Origin: Aphelenchoides besseyi
Taxonomy: Eukaryota; Nematoda; Chromadorea; Rhabditida; Aphelenchoididae
DNA: 64,000 nucleotides
Direction of reading: 5' to 3'
Assembly: GCA_024699855.1 (NCBI GenBank)
Contig: JAMPIQ010000003.1
Location: 2,852,001 to 2,916,000 of the forward strand
The notes under the pieces were generated by a model. That model was given only the letters and a program-made list of their open reading frames with translations. It ran no database searches and was not told the DNA's origin. The position numbers and the translations under genes are program-made. Below are positions 12,679-22,905 of this stretch, in pieces. Each line of letters begins with the position of its first letter. Within the stretch, counting starts at the first letter, position 1.

Positions 12679-13889
12679 ATGGACTTCTCGACTCCCAACT
12701 TTTTGGCATTGTTGATTGAAAAACTTGGCAATGTTGGTATTGCAAGTGATGCCGGACGATCAGAGAAGAAATTGGCAGATGTTGTTTGCGCAATGGTCAA
12801 ACGAGCGGTTGAAGACGATGAAGTGGAAGTCGATGAAAAGGAAGATCTTGCGGCCGAAAAGTATGACGACGACTACAACGAGGCGGATGACGGTGAGTTT
12901 AACAAGTGAGTGTGATTTTGAACGTATTTTGGATTGGTTTTTTTGATTTTCAGCGCGTCCATCGATCCCGCTCGGCCGAATGAAGTCCGTTTCTCCGGAA
13001 AAACATTCGTTAACGTTGATCGTGTTCGACGAGCCCTCGAATATTATCGTAATGCTCAACAAGGTCGTCGAAGTTTGTCCGCTATGACTCACAACTTCCG
13101 ATTCATCAAGAATGAAAACGACATCACAATCTTGCGCAAGTTCGAGACAAATGAGGGAACCGTCATCAATCGCCGTCGACAACTCATTCATACACCGTGA
13201 TGCCGTGCCTGTTCGCTGATGGTCGCCTTGGATCGAAGCTCTTCGTTGTTCTTGCCGAACCGACTGGAGTCTTCCCGCAAAACCATCAATACAACGCTTC
13301 TAACCTCGTTGTCTACCCGAACGAGACGCACATCATGAACAAAGAGCTCATGAAGAAGTGGTTGACTGATTGCGTGTTCACCAGCGAGATGCCCAACCAC
13401 TTGCTTCTGATCGTCGACAGCTGATCCTCATTCCGACATCATGGAACGATTCAATCGTTGGTGCCCGAAGGAAAACAAGTGACCGTCCAAAAAATCCCGG
13501 CGGGAACAACTTCAATGGTACAACCGGCCGACGTGTTCTTCTTCCGAATCTTCAAAGGATTTGTTCGGCGAATTCACAATCACATCTTGGCCAACGAATT
13601 AGACTTCGCGATCTACCAGCGACAGAACATACTTCTCGTTCTGGAACTCGTCTACTCCCAATTCCAACATCCAAGCTACCGAACATTCCTTCGATACGCC
13701 TGGAGAAAGATCGGATACATCGACGAACTTCCCGAACGTTTTGAAACGCCAATGGAATATTGTTTCCCTTCGGAAATGAATGAAACGTGTGAACACGACA
13801 ATTGCGATCGACTTCCATTCATCCGATGCTCATCGTACCAACATTTCTTTTGTTTTGACCACTTTGTTGTAAATAAACACATCCATTAA
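12679..13889 (+). pseudogene. DDE_1-like transposase of the 282-bp-TIR element
   Basis: Exon 1 starts at the ATG at 12679 and encodes an acidic N-terminal region with a basic helix-rich stretch; an intron ends at the TTTTCAG near 12953. The catalytic half shows HLLLIVDS at the first conserved block after the substrate-like MPCLFADG segment, then PAGTTSMVQPADVFFFR, the DDE_1 signature seen in pogo/Tigger-type and related proteins. A C-terminal cysteine/histidine cluster (CEHDNC, CSSYQHFFCFDH) may bind zinc. Two lesions are evident: a frame change at about 13180 between the first exons and THSYTVMP, and an in-frame TGA directly after IVDS, probably from a TGG. The copy therefore cannot make a full protein as read. 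Confidence 0.75.
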
Positions 13890-13938
13890 ACGTAGATGAA
13901 AAGACGCAACGGCGCAAAAAAGTCAACGAACGGCGCAG

Positions 13939-14220
13939 CGGCCGCAAAAAAGCGGCGCCGGCAAGCGGAATCGAACCTCGACCCGCAAAAGAGGAGAGTC
14001 TCGGCAGGCGAGCGACTTTCTCACTCGGCTACCACTGCACATTTTCTCCTCTCTGATTTCTAGAGGACTATAGTTGGGCCAAAATTTAAAGCGCTATAAC
14101 TCCGTTCTGTGCACGATCGGGCAAAAACTGACGGTACATTTGGCGACTACTTTTCAAAGCGCAATCGAACGGTGTATAACACATCCCGTAGAGCAACCTT
14201 AAATTGGTGCACTTCCCTTG
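13939..14220 (-). repeat. Right 282-bp terminal inverted repeat
   Basis: Reverse complement of 12338-12619 with no difference that I could find. Confidence 0.9.
13946..14038 (-). promoter_or_regulatory. tRNA-like Pol III unit in the right inverted repeat
   Basis: Mirror copy of the unit at 12520-12612. B-box complement GGAATCGAACC lies near 13967, and the six A on the plus strand at 13946-13951 are the T6 terminator of the minus-strand unit. The two units point inward, toward the transposase. Confidence 0.6.
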
Positions 14221-14972
14221 TTAGAAATGGGTCAAGCACGCAACTGCCAAACTCGTTGATCATATACACCGAAATCTGCAAATTGATCACCCAATCATCA
14301 CACCAAATTCTTGCAACGTGCTCTGAAGAAGAACCGACTAAAACAAGAACGACTAGGAATGCAAAAGAAAAGAACAGCGATAACACGTCTCCAGCGACAC
14401 AATGGCTTACTCATTGAAACTCTAATGGAATGCCGAATGATGGGTATACGTTTAAGCCGAAACAAAGCGTCAACATGAATCCGAAACGCGACAAAACTCA
14501 AGGACATCGTCGTTATGACAAGAAAAAAGTGAAAGTTCGCTCAAAAGTGTCTCTACCACCAAGAAACTTGATGGTCAAAAGTACTTTTAACATGGACGCC
14601 ACCATACAACTGAAGACTGCAGGCGGCCGACTACCAACTTGATGGGAAGACGATATTTGAAGGCACCTTGGAATGCCACACGGGACAAGAAACTTTGATT
14701 GGGTAACAAGAACAAGTGTGGGCAAATGAAACGAACTTACACGATCCCAATTGTACCAAAACGACAAAGACGACGAAAAATTTCGCCCCGCTTCTATTGT
14801 ATCGAAAAATGCTCACAAACTGACCTCGACATCTAGGGGAAGAAGATGGAATATAAAACCTCAGCAAAGCGCTCTCTATGGGTGCTCAAAAACGCGAAAC
14901 GTGGTGATCTTCGCAGCACTGGAAGAAAAACTAGGTAAGACAGTGAGTTCACGCAATTAATCGATTCGAGTT

Positions 14973-15168
14973 TGTTGTGTATGAGACTTTGGGGCGGAGG
15001 GGTTTATTAACACAATAAAGGTACTCAATAATAACACCGACTGTTCGGCCGTAGAGACGTGGAGAATCTTCCTCCTTCCCGGCCGGCCCTCGGTCAGAGC
15101 GGCGTTTGTGTGTCGTCCCAATCACACTATCGATTGCTCCATAGTGTGATTGGGTGCCGAACACTACA
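14973..15168. repeat. Solo LTR with GAGTT target duplication
   Basis: The 196-bp sequence starts TGTTGTGTATG and ends ACACTACA. GAGTT flanks it directly on both sides (14968-14972 and 15169-15173). It lies in a kinase-pseudogene intron; without it the intron runs from the donor GTAAGA at 14935 to the acceptor TATAG at 15177. No internal retrotransposon sequence accompanies it, as expected after recombination between two LTRs. Near its 3' end is a perfect 14-bp hairpin with a 10-nt loop (15117-15154). Confidence 0.8.
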
Positions 15169-15786
15169 GAGTTATAGGATACGGAAACTTCGGCGGTATT
15201 TATTGTGGAAGTTGCGACGGCATGAGCGCCTCATCGGCGTAGCTGTGACAGTCTGCAAGCACCAGTCAAAAAGATCTCAAGAAGCAAGACAAAACACGTG
15301 CTGTATTCATCAGAGAAACTCGACTGATGCGTTCGGTTTGGCATCCGAACGTTATCATAGCGAGTTCCCACATCCAAGCATTTGACCATCTTTTCACGTA
15401 CGAGATGAGAGGACGAGATTCGGAGACGCGGCAGACAACACTCCTACACGAGCAACTTTCTTTGGGCACAGAAACAACGCTTGCAATGACCTCGACCTAG
15501 GATTAAACACTTCTCTGTCCACGATTTCGGAAATAAACTTCAAACTTTCTTTTTACAGGGTGGGGCAAAATGAACTCCCGTCGGTTTTTTGCGAATAACT
15601 TTTTTATCGATGATTTTTTTCTGAACAAGTTATACATTTTCTTGGTCCCTATGGTCCCCATTTTCAAATGGAAACAAAATTGAAATTTTGAAAATTTGAA
15701 AAAATTTCACCTTAATCCCCTCTTTGGTCCAATTTTGTCGATCTTGACCATGTTCGGTTTTCTTTGTTTTTGTCTGCAATGACTTA

Positions 15787-17408
15787 CAGTAGCGAGCAAA
15801 AATCTGGACACTTTTTTATGTTCAGTTAGAAGCGCATTTAGTTGCGCTGTTGTTTGCGCATTTAAAAAAAGTTGTTTAAAAAAATGTAGAGCATTGTCTT
15901 AGCTTCAATTTGACACCAAATATGCATTATTCTGAACGTTCTCTATAGAAATTGGTTTTGACAACAGCAAATCGGTTGAAAAATCTGCGAGCAAAAATCT
16001 GGACACTTTTTTTCTTATAAGAAATTTCTTTCGGTTTCCCCATTGTTTTTCATTGTTTTTGTTATTCATTTACTGCAATGACTCCAAGAGTTAAAACTAG
16101 TCTACAAATCGAGCAGTTGATTCTAAAATTGCGAGATGTTGACGAGCTGACATTCGAAGAAATTGGAAATCGCGTATCAATGGGCAAAAGTGCCGTCCGG
16201 AAAGTTTACGTACGTGCCAAGAAGCCGGTGAATGATGAAAAACGTGGACGACCACGTAAGACATCGTCGGGGTTAGTTTTAAACTTCTACTATTGTTCAG
16301 TGCGTTTAGAACCGACCGTAAACTTGTGCGTGTTTCAAAAAAGACTCGAAATTATCGGCATCCGAATTCGCCACAGAAGCCGGCGTCTCACAAATTCAAG
16401 TTCACACAGTTCGAAGACGCTTATCAGAAGTTGGATTACATGGTCAAATCGCTGCCAAGAAACCGTTCATCTCTGAAATCAACAAGAAGAAACGACTGGC
16501 TTTTGCCCGAGAGCATGCGCAATGGACGATCGACGACTGGAAGAAAGTTATTTGGAGCGACGAATCAAAGTTCAATCTGTGCAATTCTGATGGTATTCGT
16601 TACGTCCGTCGTCCGTCCAACACTCGATTTGATCCGAAGTACACTATTGGTACGGTAAAACACGGCGGTGGTAATGTCATGGTCTGGGGCTGTTTTAGTC
16701 TGGAAGGGTTGGGTCCGTTGTTTCAAATTGACGGTATCATGGATCAATTCAAGTACAAGAATATCTTGGAAACTATCATGTTACCTTGGGCACAACAAAA
16801 AGGGACTCCGGGATGGGTTTTTCAACACGACAATGATCTCAAACATACCGCCAAATCGGTCAAAAAATTTCTCGGGTCAAAGAAAGTGAAAGTTTTACCG
16901 TGGCCGGCTCAGTCTCCGGACCTCAACCCTATTGAAAATCTTTGGTCAAAACTCCAAGAAGGTCTCCGTGGTAAAAAGTTCAAAAAACGGGAAGAACTTT
17001 TCGCTGAACTTTCGTATCAATGGTCTCAAATCCCCACTTTATATTTTTCCAAATTGATCGAGTCAATGCCCCGCCGGTGCGCAGCCGTAATCAAGCAAAA
17101 AGGATCCGCGACAAAATATTGATCTCAACTTATTAAAATCAGCCAAATAAACCGACTTTTCTTCTGTTTATTTCATATGTCTGTAAAAGTGTCCAGATTT
17201 TTGCTCGCAGATTTTTCAACCGATTTGCTGTTGTCAAAACCAATTTCTATAGAGAACGTTCAGAATAATGCATATTTGGTGTCAAATTGAAGCTAAGACA
17301 ATGCTCTACATTTTTTTAAACAACTTTTTTTAAATGCGCAAACAACAGCGCAACTAAATGCGCTTCTAACTGAACATAAAAAAGTGTCCAGATTTTTGCT
17401 CGCTACTG
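15787..17408 (+). mobile_element. Tc1-like element with IR/DR ends
   Basis: Ends CAGTAGCGAGCAAAAATC and its complement are flanked by TA at 15785-15786 and 17409-17410. Inverted repeats are about 226 bp. Within each arm the motif GCGAGCAAAAATCTGGACAC occurs twice, at the outer tip and again at the inner end (about 15791 and 15988 on the left). This is the IR/DR design known from Sleeping Beauty and related Tc1 elements. The element interrupts the outer transposase gene right after its start codon. Confidence 0.9.
16078..17122 (+). pseudogene. Tc1-like DD34E transposase with one frame change
   Basis: The N-terminus has a helix-turn-helix (LTFEEIGNRVSMGKSAVRKVY) and the GRPR hook GRPRKTS. A short intron (about 16272-16310, GTTAGT...GTTCAG) follows, then TDRKLVRVSKK. 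Continuation into LSASEFATEAGVS requires moving back one base at AAAAAAG (16337-16343). From there the frame is open to the end with catalytic D in VIWSDESKF, D in VFQHDNDLKHT and E in WPAQSPDLNPIENLW, the DD34E triad of Tc1. Total length would be about 340 residues, normal for the family. The frame change is either a one-base loss or a frameshift site. Confidence 0.8.
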
Positions 17409-18079
17409 TACACGGTCGTTCAAAAAGCTGCATTTTTGCGAATTTTTATCGAAGAACATTATGATTATTGGAAGTTTCAAAGTCGAGTTCGTCGCGAAGT
17501 TCAAAATGGTCAAGCTCGAGTTCCCGATATGAAAACAATCAAATCATGGGATGAAATGCTTCGGACTACGGGAAATCTTAATGGACAAAGAGGAAAGAAC
17601 AAACCAAAGTGCGTTAACAAACTCACTTTTCAAATTTTGATTTGTTCTTCTTTTTAAGACAAGTTCGTTCTGAAGAGGCAATTGCTGATGTTCGTGATGC
17701 TTTCACTGCCAATCCGCATCTTTCCACCCGCCGCAATCCTTTTGTTTCAAGCACCAATAATGACGAAGAAATGGACGTTTCAACCTCCTCAATGTCCAGA
17801 AGAACATTGCGACGAATTCTGAAAGACGATTTGAAGTTTCGACCTTATCATCTTCAAATGGCGCACGCACTCAACGAACCCGATTATGATGCACGAATCG
17901 ATTTTGCTCGAGGTGAATTGGAGCGACAAACGGCAGATCCCGCTCGTCTGTCAAACCTCGTGTTTACAGACGAGGCCCACTTTCATCTCGATGGGGGAGT
18001 GAATCGGCAAGATTGGATCATGTGGGCGGATGAAAGCCCGCATTGGTTCGATGTTCGTCGACTTCATCCTTTCAAGTTG

Positions 18080-18259
18080 TGTTCTGTTCTTCGATAACAG
18101 ACGGGTTTATTAGACACTAAATAGATAACAACGAACACCAACTGGTCATCGGGGAGCGGGGGGAGGCGGAGGTAAACCGCGGAATGCCAAGGCGATCGCG
18201 TAGGGAGCGAGCGGCAGTTGACAACCAATTTCAAGGGCTTAACCGCTAGGATCAGGACA
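18080..18259 (-). repeat. 3' LTR of the gypsy element
   Basis: 180 bp, apparently identical to 22726-22905. It contains the TAATAAACCCG stretch (on the element strand) that probably serves as polyadenylation signal. Confidence 0.9.
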
Positions 18260-18419
18260 ATCCTCCCTTACTGACAAGAAGGAGGTGGAGGGGAAAGTGG
18301 AGAGCAAAATAATAAACGGAAAATGGACAAATTCACAGTTGACAAGTTCCGTAACAACAACAAGATGAGGAGGGATAGGACAGTCGAACGGGTTTGCTTC
18401 GGTGAGTGTTCCAGTCGCA

Positions 18420-21400
18420 TCACAATGCTTGGAGTTGGGAGTCTGGCTGAAAACGTTGGGTGGTCGTTGGCTGACTGTCCGAGTCGTGTTGTCGTTTGAA
18501 GAGTTGGTTGAAATGTCGAGTGATTTGGCCCGCGGCTGTTTCCACGATTGCTAGACGTTCGCCTTTGAAGTCGACGATAGTTCCCGGCACTTTTCGGTTC
18601 GGTTTAAGGAGTACGTAAATCGGTTCGTTGAGATGGAACTTGCGGTTTTGAGTGCCGTGGTGACGGTTGAACTTCTGTTGAGTTTTTTTGCCATTGAGAG
18701 AATCTTCGGCACCGTCTCGGTTGCTTCGATTTGGAGGCTTGAGTTGAAACAGTTGAGTGCGAATCTGTCGATTGAAGAATGCACTTGCGGGATTAGAGTT
18801 GTTCGGAACAGAATCAGAAGGTAGATTGTTGATTTGACTTGTGATCTTGTCGAGTGATGCCAGACCCCGTCCCTCTTTCGCGATTGCCGACTTGACCAGT
18901 GCCACAGCACGTTCCGCTCGTCCGTTCGACATCGGGAAGTAAGGAGGAGACTTGAGGTGAACAACACTAAAATTGAAACAAAAGTTAGCAAACGATTCTG
19001 ACGTGAATTGTGTTCCGTTATCCGTGACAAGCGTCTCTGGTGGACCAAATTGAAGGAAAATTTGTCGCAGAGCATCGATGGTTCGCTCGGAAGTGGTCTG
19101 TTTCATTTTGTGCGTCCAAATGAAATTGGTGTGTGAGTCGACAACGATGAGAATGTGATGACCGTGAAGTGGACCTGCGAAGTCGGCGTGAAGACGTTGC
19201 ATCGGTTCAGTCGTTGTTGGCCATTGCTGTAGAGTAGCTTTTCTCGGGTTGACGGCTGTTTCTGCACATGATTGGCAATGACGAACCAATTTGTCTATCT
19301 CGGAATCCATTCCGGGCCAATAGACGTGTTCTCGGGCTAGTCGTTTGGAGCGTTGGATGCCAGGGTGACCAGTGTGAATGATGTTGAGAACTTGTTGACG
19401 AAGTTTGAGTGGGATGACGACGCGGTCTTTCCATAGGAGGCTTCCATTGGCTTCGTAGAGTTCGTTTCGTTTGCCGTAAAATGTACCGACGAGTGGAGCG
19501 TGTTTGTCGGTATCGGACCATTGTGTTCGGATTCGTTGAAGAACGGCGGAGAGAGACGGGTCGCTGTAAGTAGCTGATTTAATAATTGGGAGCGTTACCT
19601 TTGGTTCCAATTTGGTAGTCGTCTCGTTGATCAATAGTTCGATGTCATGGTCGACGGTTTGCAACTGATTGATAACTTCCTCCATTTCGTTGTCCGTTCC
19701 TTGTTTGCGCTCTTGTATGAGACGGGATAGTGCGTCGGCGAATCCGAAGTCTTCCGTTCTGACGTGTTGGATTTTGAAGTCGTAGGACAAGAGTCGAAGT
19801 GCCCATCGAGCGAGTCGAGCCGTTGTTCGTCCATCGAGACCTTTTGTTTGTTCTGTTCTGAAGAGAGCCAGAAGCGGTCGATGGTCAGTTAACAACGTGA
19901 AGTGGCGTCCATAGATGAAACGGTGAAATCGTTCGACGGCGGTCACAATTGCCAGCGCTTCTTTTTCAATTTGCGAGTAACGTCGTTGGGTCTCTGAAAA
20001 AGATTTTGAAATGTGAAAAACCGCTTTAACTGATCCATCTGTGTATCGTTGTTGGAGTACTGCGCCCATTCCCTGCGGTGATGCATCGGCTGCAACGATT
20101 AGTTCTTGTCGTGGATCGTAGTGAGCTAAAGCGAGCGGGCTGAGAAGCGTTGATTTGATTCGTTGGAACGCGCTCTCTTGGTCGGTTGTCCACTTGAATT
20201 CGACATTTTTGCCGATGAGTTTCTCCAGCGGTTGTTTGAGTACGTGGAGTTGATGCACGAACTTGCCGTAGTAGTTGACAAGGCCCAAGAGTGTTCGAAC
20301 TTCGGGGACGGTTTGCGGTTTTCGGAGATGTTCGATTGCTCGGGAGTTTCTCTGGATCCGGTCGAATTCCGTTTTTGTCGATGATCGACCCTAAATATTT
20401 CACTTCTTTTTGGTTGAACTTACACTTGTGCAATTGGATTTTGAAGCCCCAATCTTGAATGCGAGTAAGAGCGCTGTGAAGTCGGTCGTCGTGTTCGTTC
20501 TGGTTGCTGCCAACGATGAGAATGTCGTCGAGGTATCCGATGACGCCGCTTAGTCCATTAAGCATTTGATCAACGGTTCGCTGGAAAATTGCCGGTGCTG
20601 TTTTGAGTCCGAAATTCATTCGCTCATATTGGTACAATCCGCGATGAGTGGTGATTCTGGTGCACGGTTTTGACTCGTCTGACAACGTGAGTTGAAGATA
20701 TGCATCGCGCAAATCCAATTGGCTGAAAATAGAATTACCAGCGAGCTTAACAAAAATATCCTCGATGTTGGGCAAAGGATACGCGTCTTCTTGAAGTGCG
20801 GTATTGAGTCCGGTGGAGTAGTCGGCGCATATCCGAATTTTTCCATGCGGTTTCTTTGCAACCACGATTGGTGTGGCCCATTTTGATGTGTCCACTTTGG
20901 AAATGATTCCAGCAGCTTCTAGACGATCCAATTCCTGATTGACGAGCGGTTCAACTGAGAGCGGGAGTGGTCGTCGTGGCAAATGTGTCGGTTTTGCCTT
21001 TGGGTCCACGTGAAGTTGAGCTGCGATTCGGTTGCATTCTCCTAGAGTGTCCTCGAACACTTCGGAGAATTGACGTCGGAGTTCGTCGTGATACTCGTTT
21101 GACTTCTGGATTTGGTTGATTCCCATGGCGTAGGTAACCATTGCGAATTGATCCATTGCCTTGGAAGACAGTAGTGCACAGTTCTGGCGGTTGAGAACGT
21201 AGATTTGCAATTCGATTTCTTTGTCGTTCCATTTGGCAGTTGTGGTGAACGTGCCAAAGATCTTGAGTGGCTTCCGGTCGACTCCAACAGCTGATATTTG
21301 TGGGGTTGAGAGTTCCGGTTGACCAAGAAGTTGCCATTCGTCGATTCCAATGACGTTGGCGTCGGCTGCTGTGTCCAATTGGAATTTGACTTGTTGTTCG

Positions 21401-22725
21401 TTGAGTTCGATGACGGCGGTTCGTCGGTGAACATTCAAGTTGTTGATGCTGATGACTTGAATTTGTTTTCCAGCCTTTCGGCAGACTGCAACCAGATGTC
21501 CTTTGATGCCGCATCCGCGACATATCGCTTCTTTGAACGGGCATTCGGAACGTTGATGTTTGACTGCCCCGCAGCCTTGACATTTGGGTTTGGATTGCTC
21601 AGTCGAATCGGTTGCCGGTTTGTTGCTGTTTCCCTGTTGAGCAGTTGTCGAGTTGTTTGGACGTGTTTTCTTCGGTTTGAACTTCCGTTTGTAGAGTTCA
21701 TTCGCTGTTGAAGAATTTCGCTCGACTTTCTTGATCGACAGTATTCCCTCTGTTTGTTGTTGCGCCATTTGCCGGTTTGCCATTCGGTTCAGTTGATCTC
21801 GACATTTGATGACTAGACGTTCCAACGTTGGAGTTGTCGTAGCGTCGAGTTCTTTGAGTGCAATTTCCTGGAGTGACGCGTCTTCTGGACGGTTGAGAGC
21901 GAGCGCGAAGAGAAGGCATTTGACATCGTCGTCTTTCATTGCGGACCATTTGCACAGGACAAATTTAGAGTTGATCCGTTCGCCCAGAGTTTCGACGGAC
22001 TCGCCATCTTCATGTCGAATTGACAGAACCTGAAGACGTCGCTGAAATGTAGTAACAATGTCATTGAAATGGTCACTTAGCTGTTTGATCAAGTCGTCGA
22101 AGTCCATCGCTTCTGGTTCCGTCGGGAGTGACCAGTCGCTGAAGCGGTTGTACTCTTCCGTACCGAGCGAGTTCAGAATGATCGATCTGTGTTCGTCGGT
22201 TGACAATTTCGGGTCTTTGATGATCGTTTTGTATCGGTCGAACCATTTACCAAACGTTTTGTCGTTGTTCGGGTCGTAAGAGAATTTGTCAACGATTCTT
22301 TGAATAGACTCCATGATTTGGATTGGAGATTGGACAATTTGCGTTGGCGTTCCCGTTGTGGGAATCGACATCGGTGCTGAACTTGCGGTTCGTTGTTCGT
22401 GCCACTTCAGGGCTAATTGAATTTCATCCACTGTTTCTTCTGCTTCGATTTGGATCGTTTGAAAATCGGTTGTCTTCAAGTACTCCATCAACGCTTCCTC
22501 ATCTCCATTTGCAATCCATAGATCGTTGTATTGCTTGATGATTTGACTTTTTCGAGACAATTTGACGGACATTTGTGTAGCTTCTTGGACATCGCTTTCG
22601 GTGGCATTTTTGCTCTGAAATTTTGGGTTTAGAGTTTTCCAACCTGTCCGGAAGTCCGTGATCGCCTTTGTGGCTTTCGTAAGTTGAGTTTTCCACGTAG
22701 ATTCGAGTTTTTCTGACTGCGCCAT
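18420..22725 (-). pseudogene. Gypsy gag-pol polyprotein, one frame change in RT
   Basis: Read from 22725, gag covers about residues 1-370, with two CCHC knuckles near the end (CQGCGAVKHQRSEC and CRGCGIKGHLVAVC). The retropepsin site reads LDTAADANVIG, with alanine where DTG/DSG is usual. RT shows FSQLDLRDAYLQL and GYLDDILIV. After 20345 the frame changes by one base in a CCC run (plus-strand 20342-20344). The second part contains RNase H (AADASPQGMGAVLQQ, TDHRPLLALF), the integrase zinc finger (H...HCQSC) and the integrase core (DSHTNF, LVTDNGTQFTSE). It ends at 18420. The start codon directly abuts the 5' LTR. With the shift uncorrected, no integrase would be made from this copy. Confidence 0.9.
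22715..22724 (-). other. Probable primer binding site overlapping the gag start codon
   Basis: On the element strand TGGCGCAGTC begins one base after the LTR and would pair with the 3' end GACTGCG plus CCA of a tRNA, plausibly tRNA-Ser (G discriminator). The A before it makes the gag ATG, so primer site and start codon overlap. Confidence 0.55.
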
Positions 22726-22905
22726 TGTTCTGTTCTTCGATAACAGACGGGTTTATTAGACACTAAATAGATAACAACGAACACCAACTGGTCATCGGGG
22801 AGCGGGGGGAGGCGGAGGTAAACCGCGGAATGCCAAGGCGATCGCGTAGGGAGCGAGCGGCAGTTGACAACCAATTTCAAGGGCTTAACCGCTAGGATCA
22901 GGACA
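22726..22905 (-). repeat. 5' LTR of the gypsy element
   Basis: 180 bp, partner of 18080-18259. It is followed on the element strand immediately by ATGGCGCAGTC. Confidence 0.9.

Larger units (their letters stand above)
12338..14220 (+). mobile_element. DNA transposon with 282-bp perfect inverted repeats, TTA target duplication
   Basis: The element begins CAAGGGAAGTGC and ends with its reverse complement. The two 282-bp ends look identical base for base (12338-12619 and 13939-14220). The triplet TTA stands on both sides (12335-12337 and 14221-14223). The host LINE reading frame resumes when element plus one TTA is ignored. The interior holds a two-exon transposase of DDE_1/pogo-Tigger character. 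Three-base TTA duplications are better known from PIF/Harbinger than from pogo (TA), so the superfamily is not settled. Each inverted repeat carries a tRNA-like polymerase III promoter. Confidence 0.85.
11359..14740 (+). mobile_element. RTE-clade LINE, internally deleted and interrupted
   Basis: The 5' part encodes an apurinic/apyrimidinic-like endonuclease (IYNVRSIATETRLADL, VIGLSETR, AGVGFIV, RITQMYASCSDDTYDDF). After it comes the linker seen in RTE elements (VHALNHFNVGLNHRLVRAK). The reverse transcriptase core is absent; sequence resumes with the C-terminal motif of the clade (TAGGRLPT then WEDDI, with stops). Several stops and shifts show that it is dead. The pogo-like transposon at 12338-14220 lies inside, with the LINE frame continuing on both sides of it. 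Ends are approximate because no target duplication or A-rich tail is obvious; they are set by where kinase homology stops and resumes. Confidence 0.75.
18080..22905 (-). mobile_element. Gypsy-type LTR retrotransposon, AGTTG target duplication
   Basis: Two 180-bp LTRs (18080-18259 and 22726-22905) begin TGTTCTGTTC and end AGGACA on the plus strand. I found no difference between them. AGTTG flanks both sides (18075-18079 and 22906-22910) inside the outer transposase gene, whose frame continues across the duplication. On the element's own strand the order is LTR, gag, protease, RT, RNase H, integrase, LTR, with no envelope-like frame. A purine-rich tract (AAGGGAGGAT) abuts the 3' LTR at about 18260-18270. 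Identical LTRs imply a young insertion. Confidence 0.93.

Noticed and set aside
18080..22905. An endogenous retrovirus with envelope
   Set aside because: After integrase only about 160 bp remain before the LTR; there is no envelope frame.
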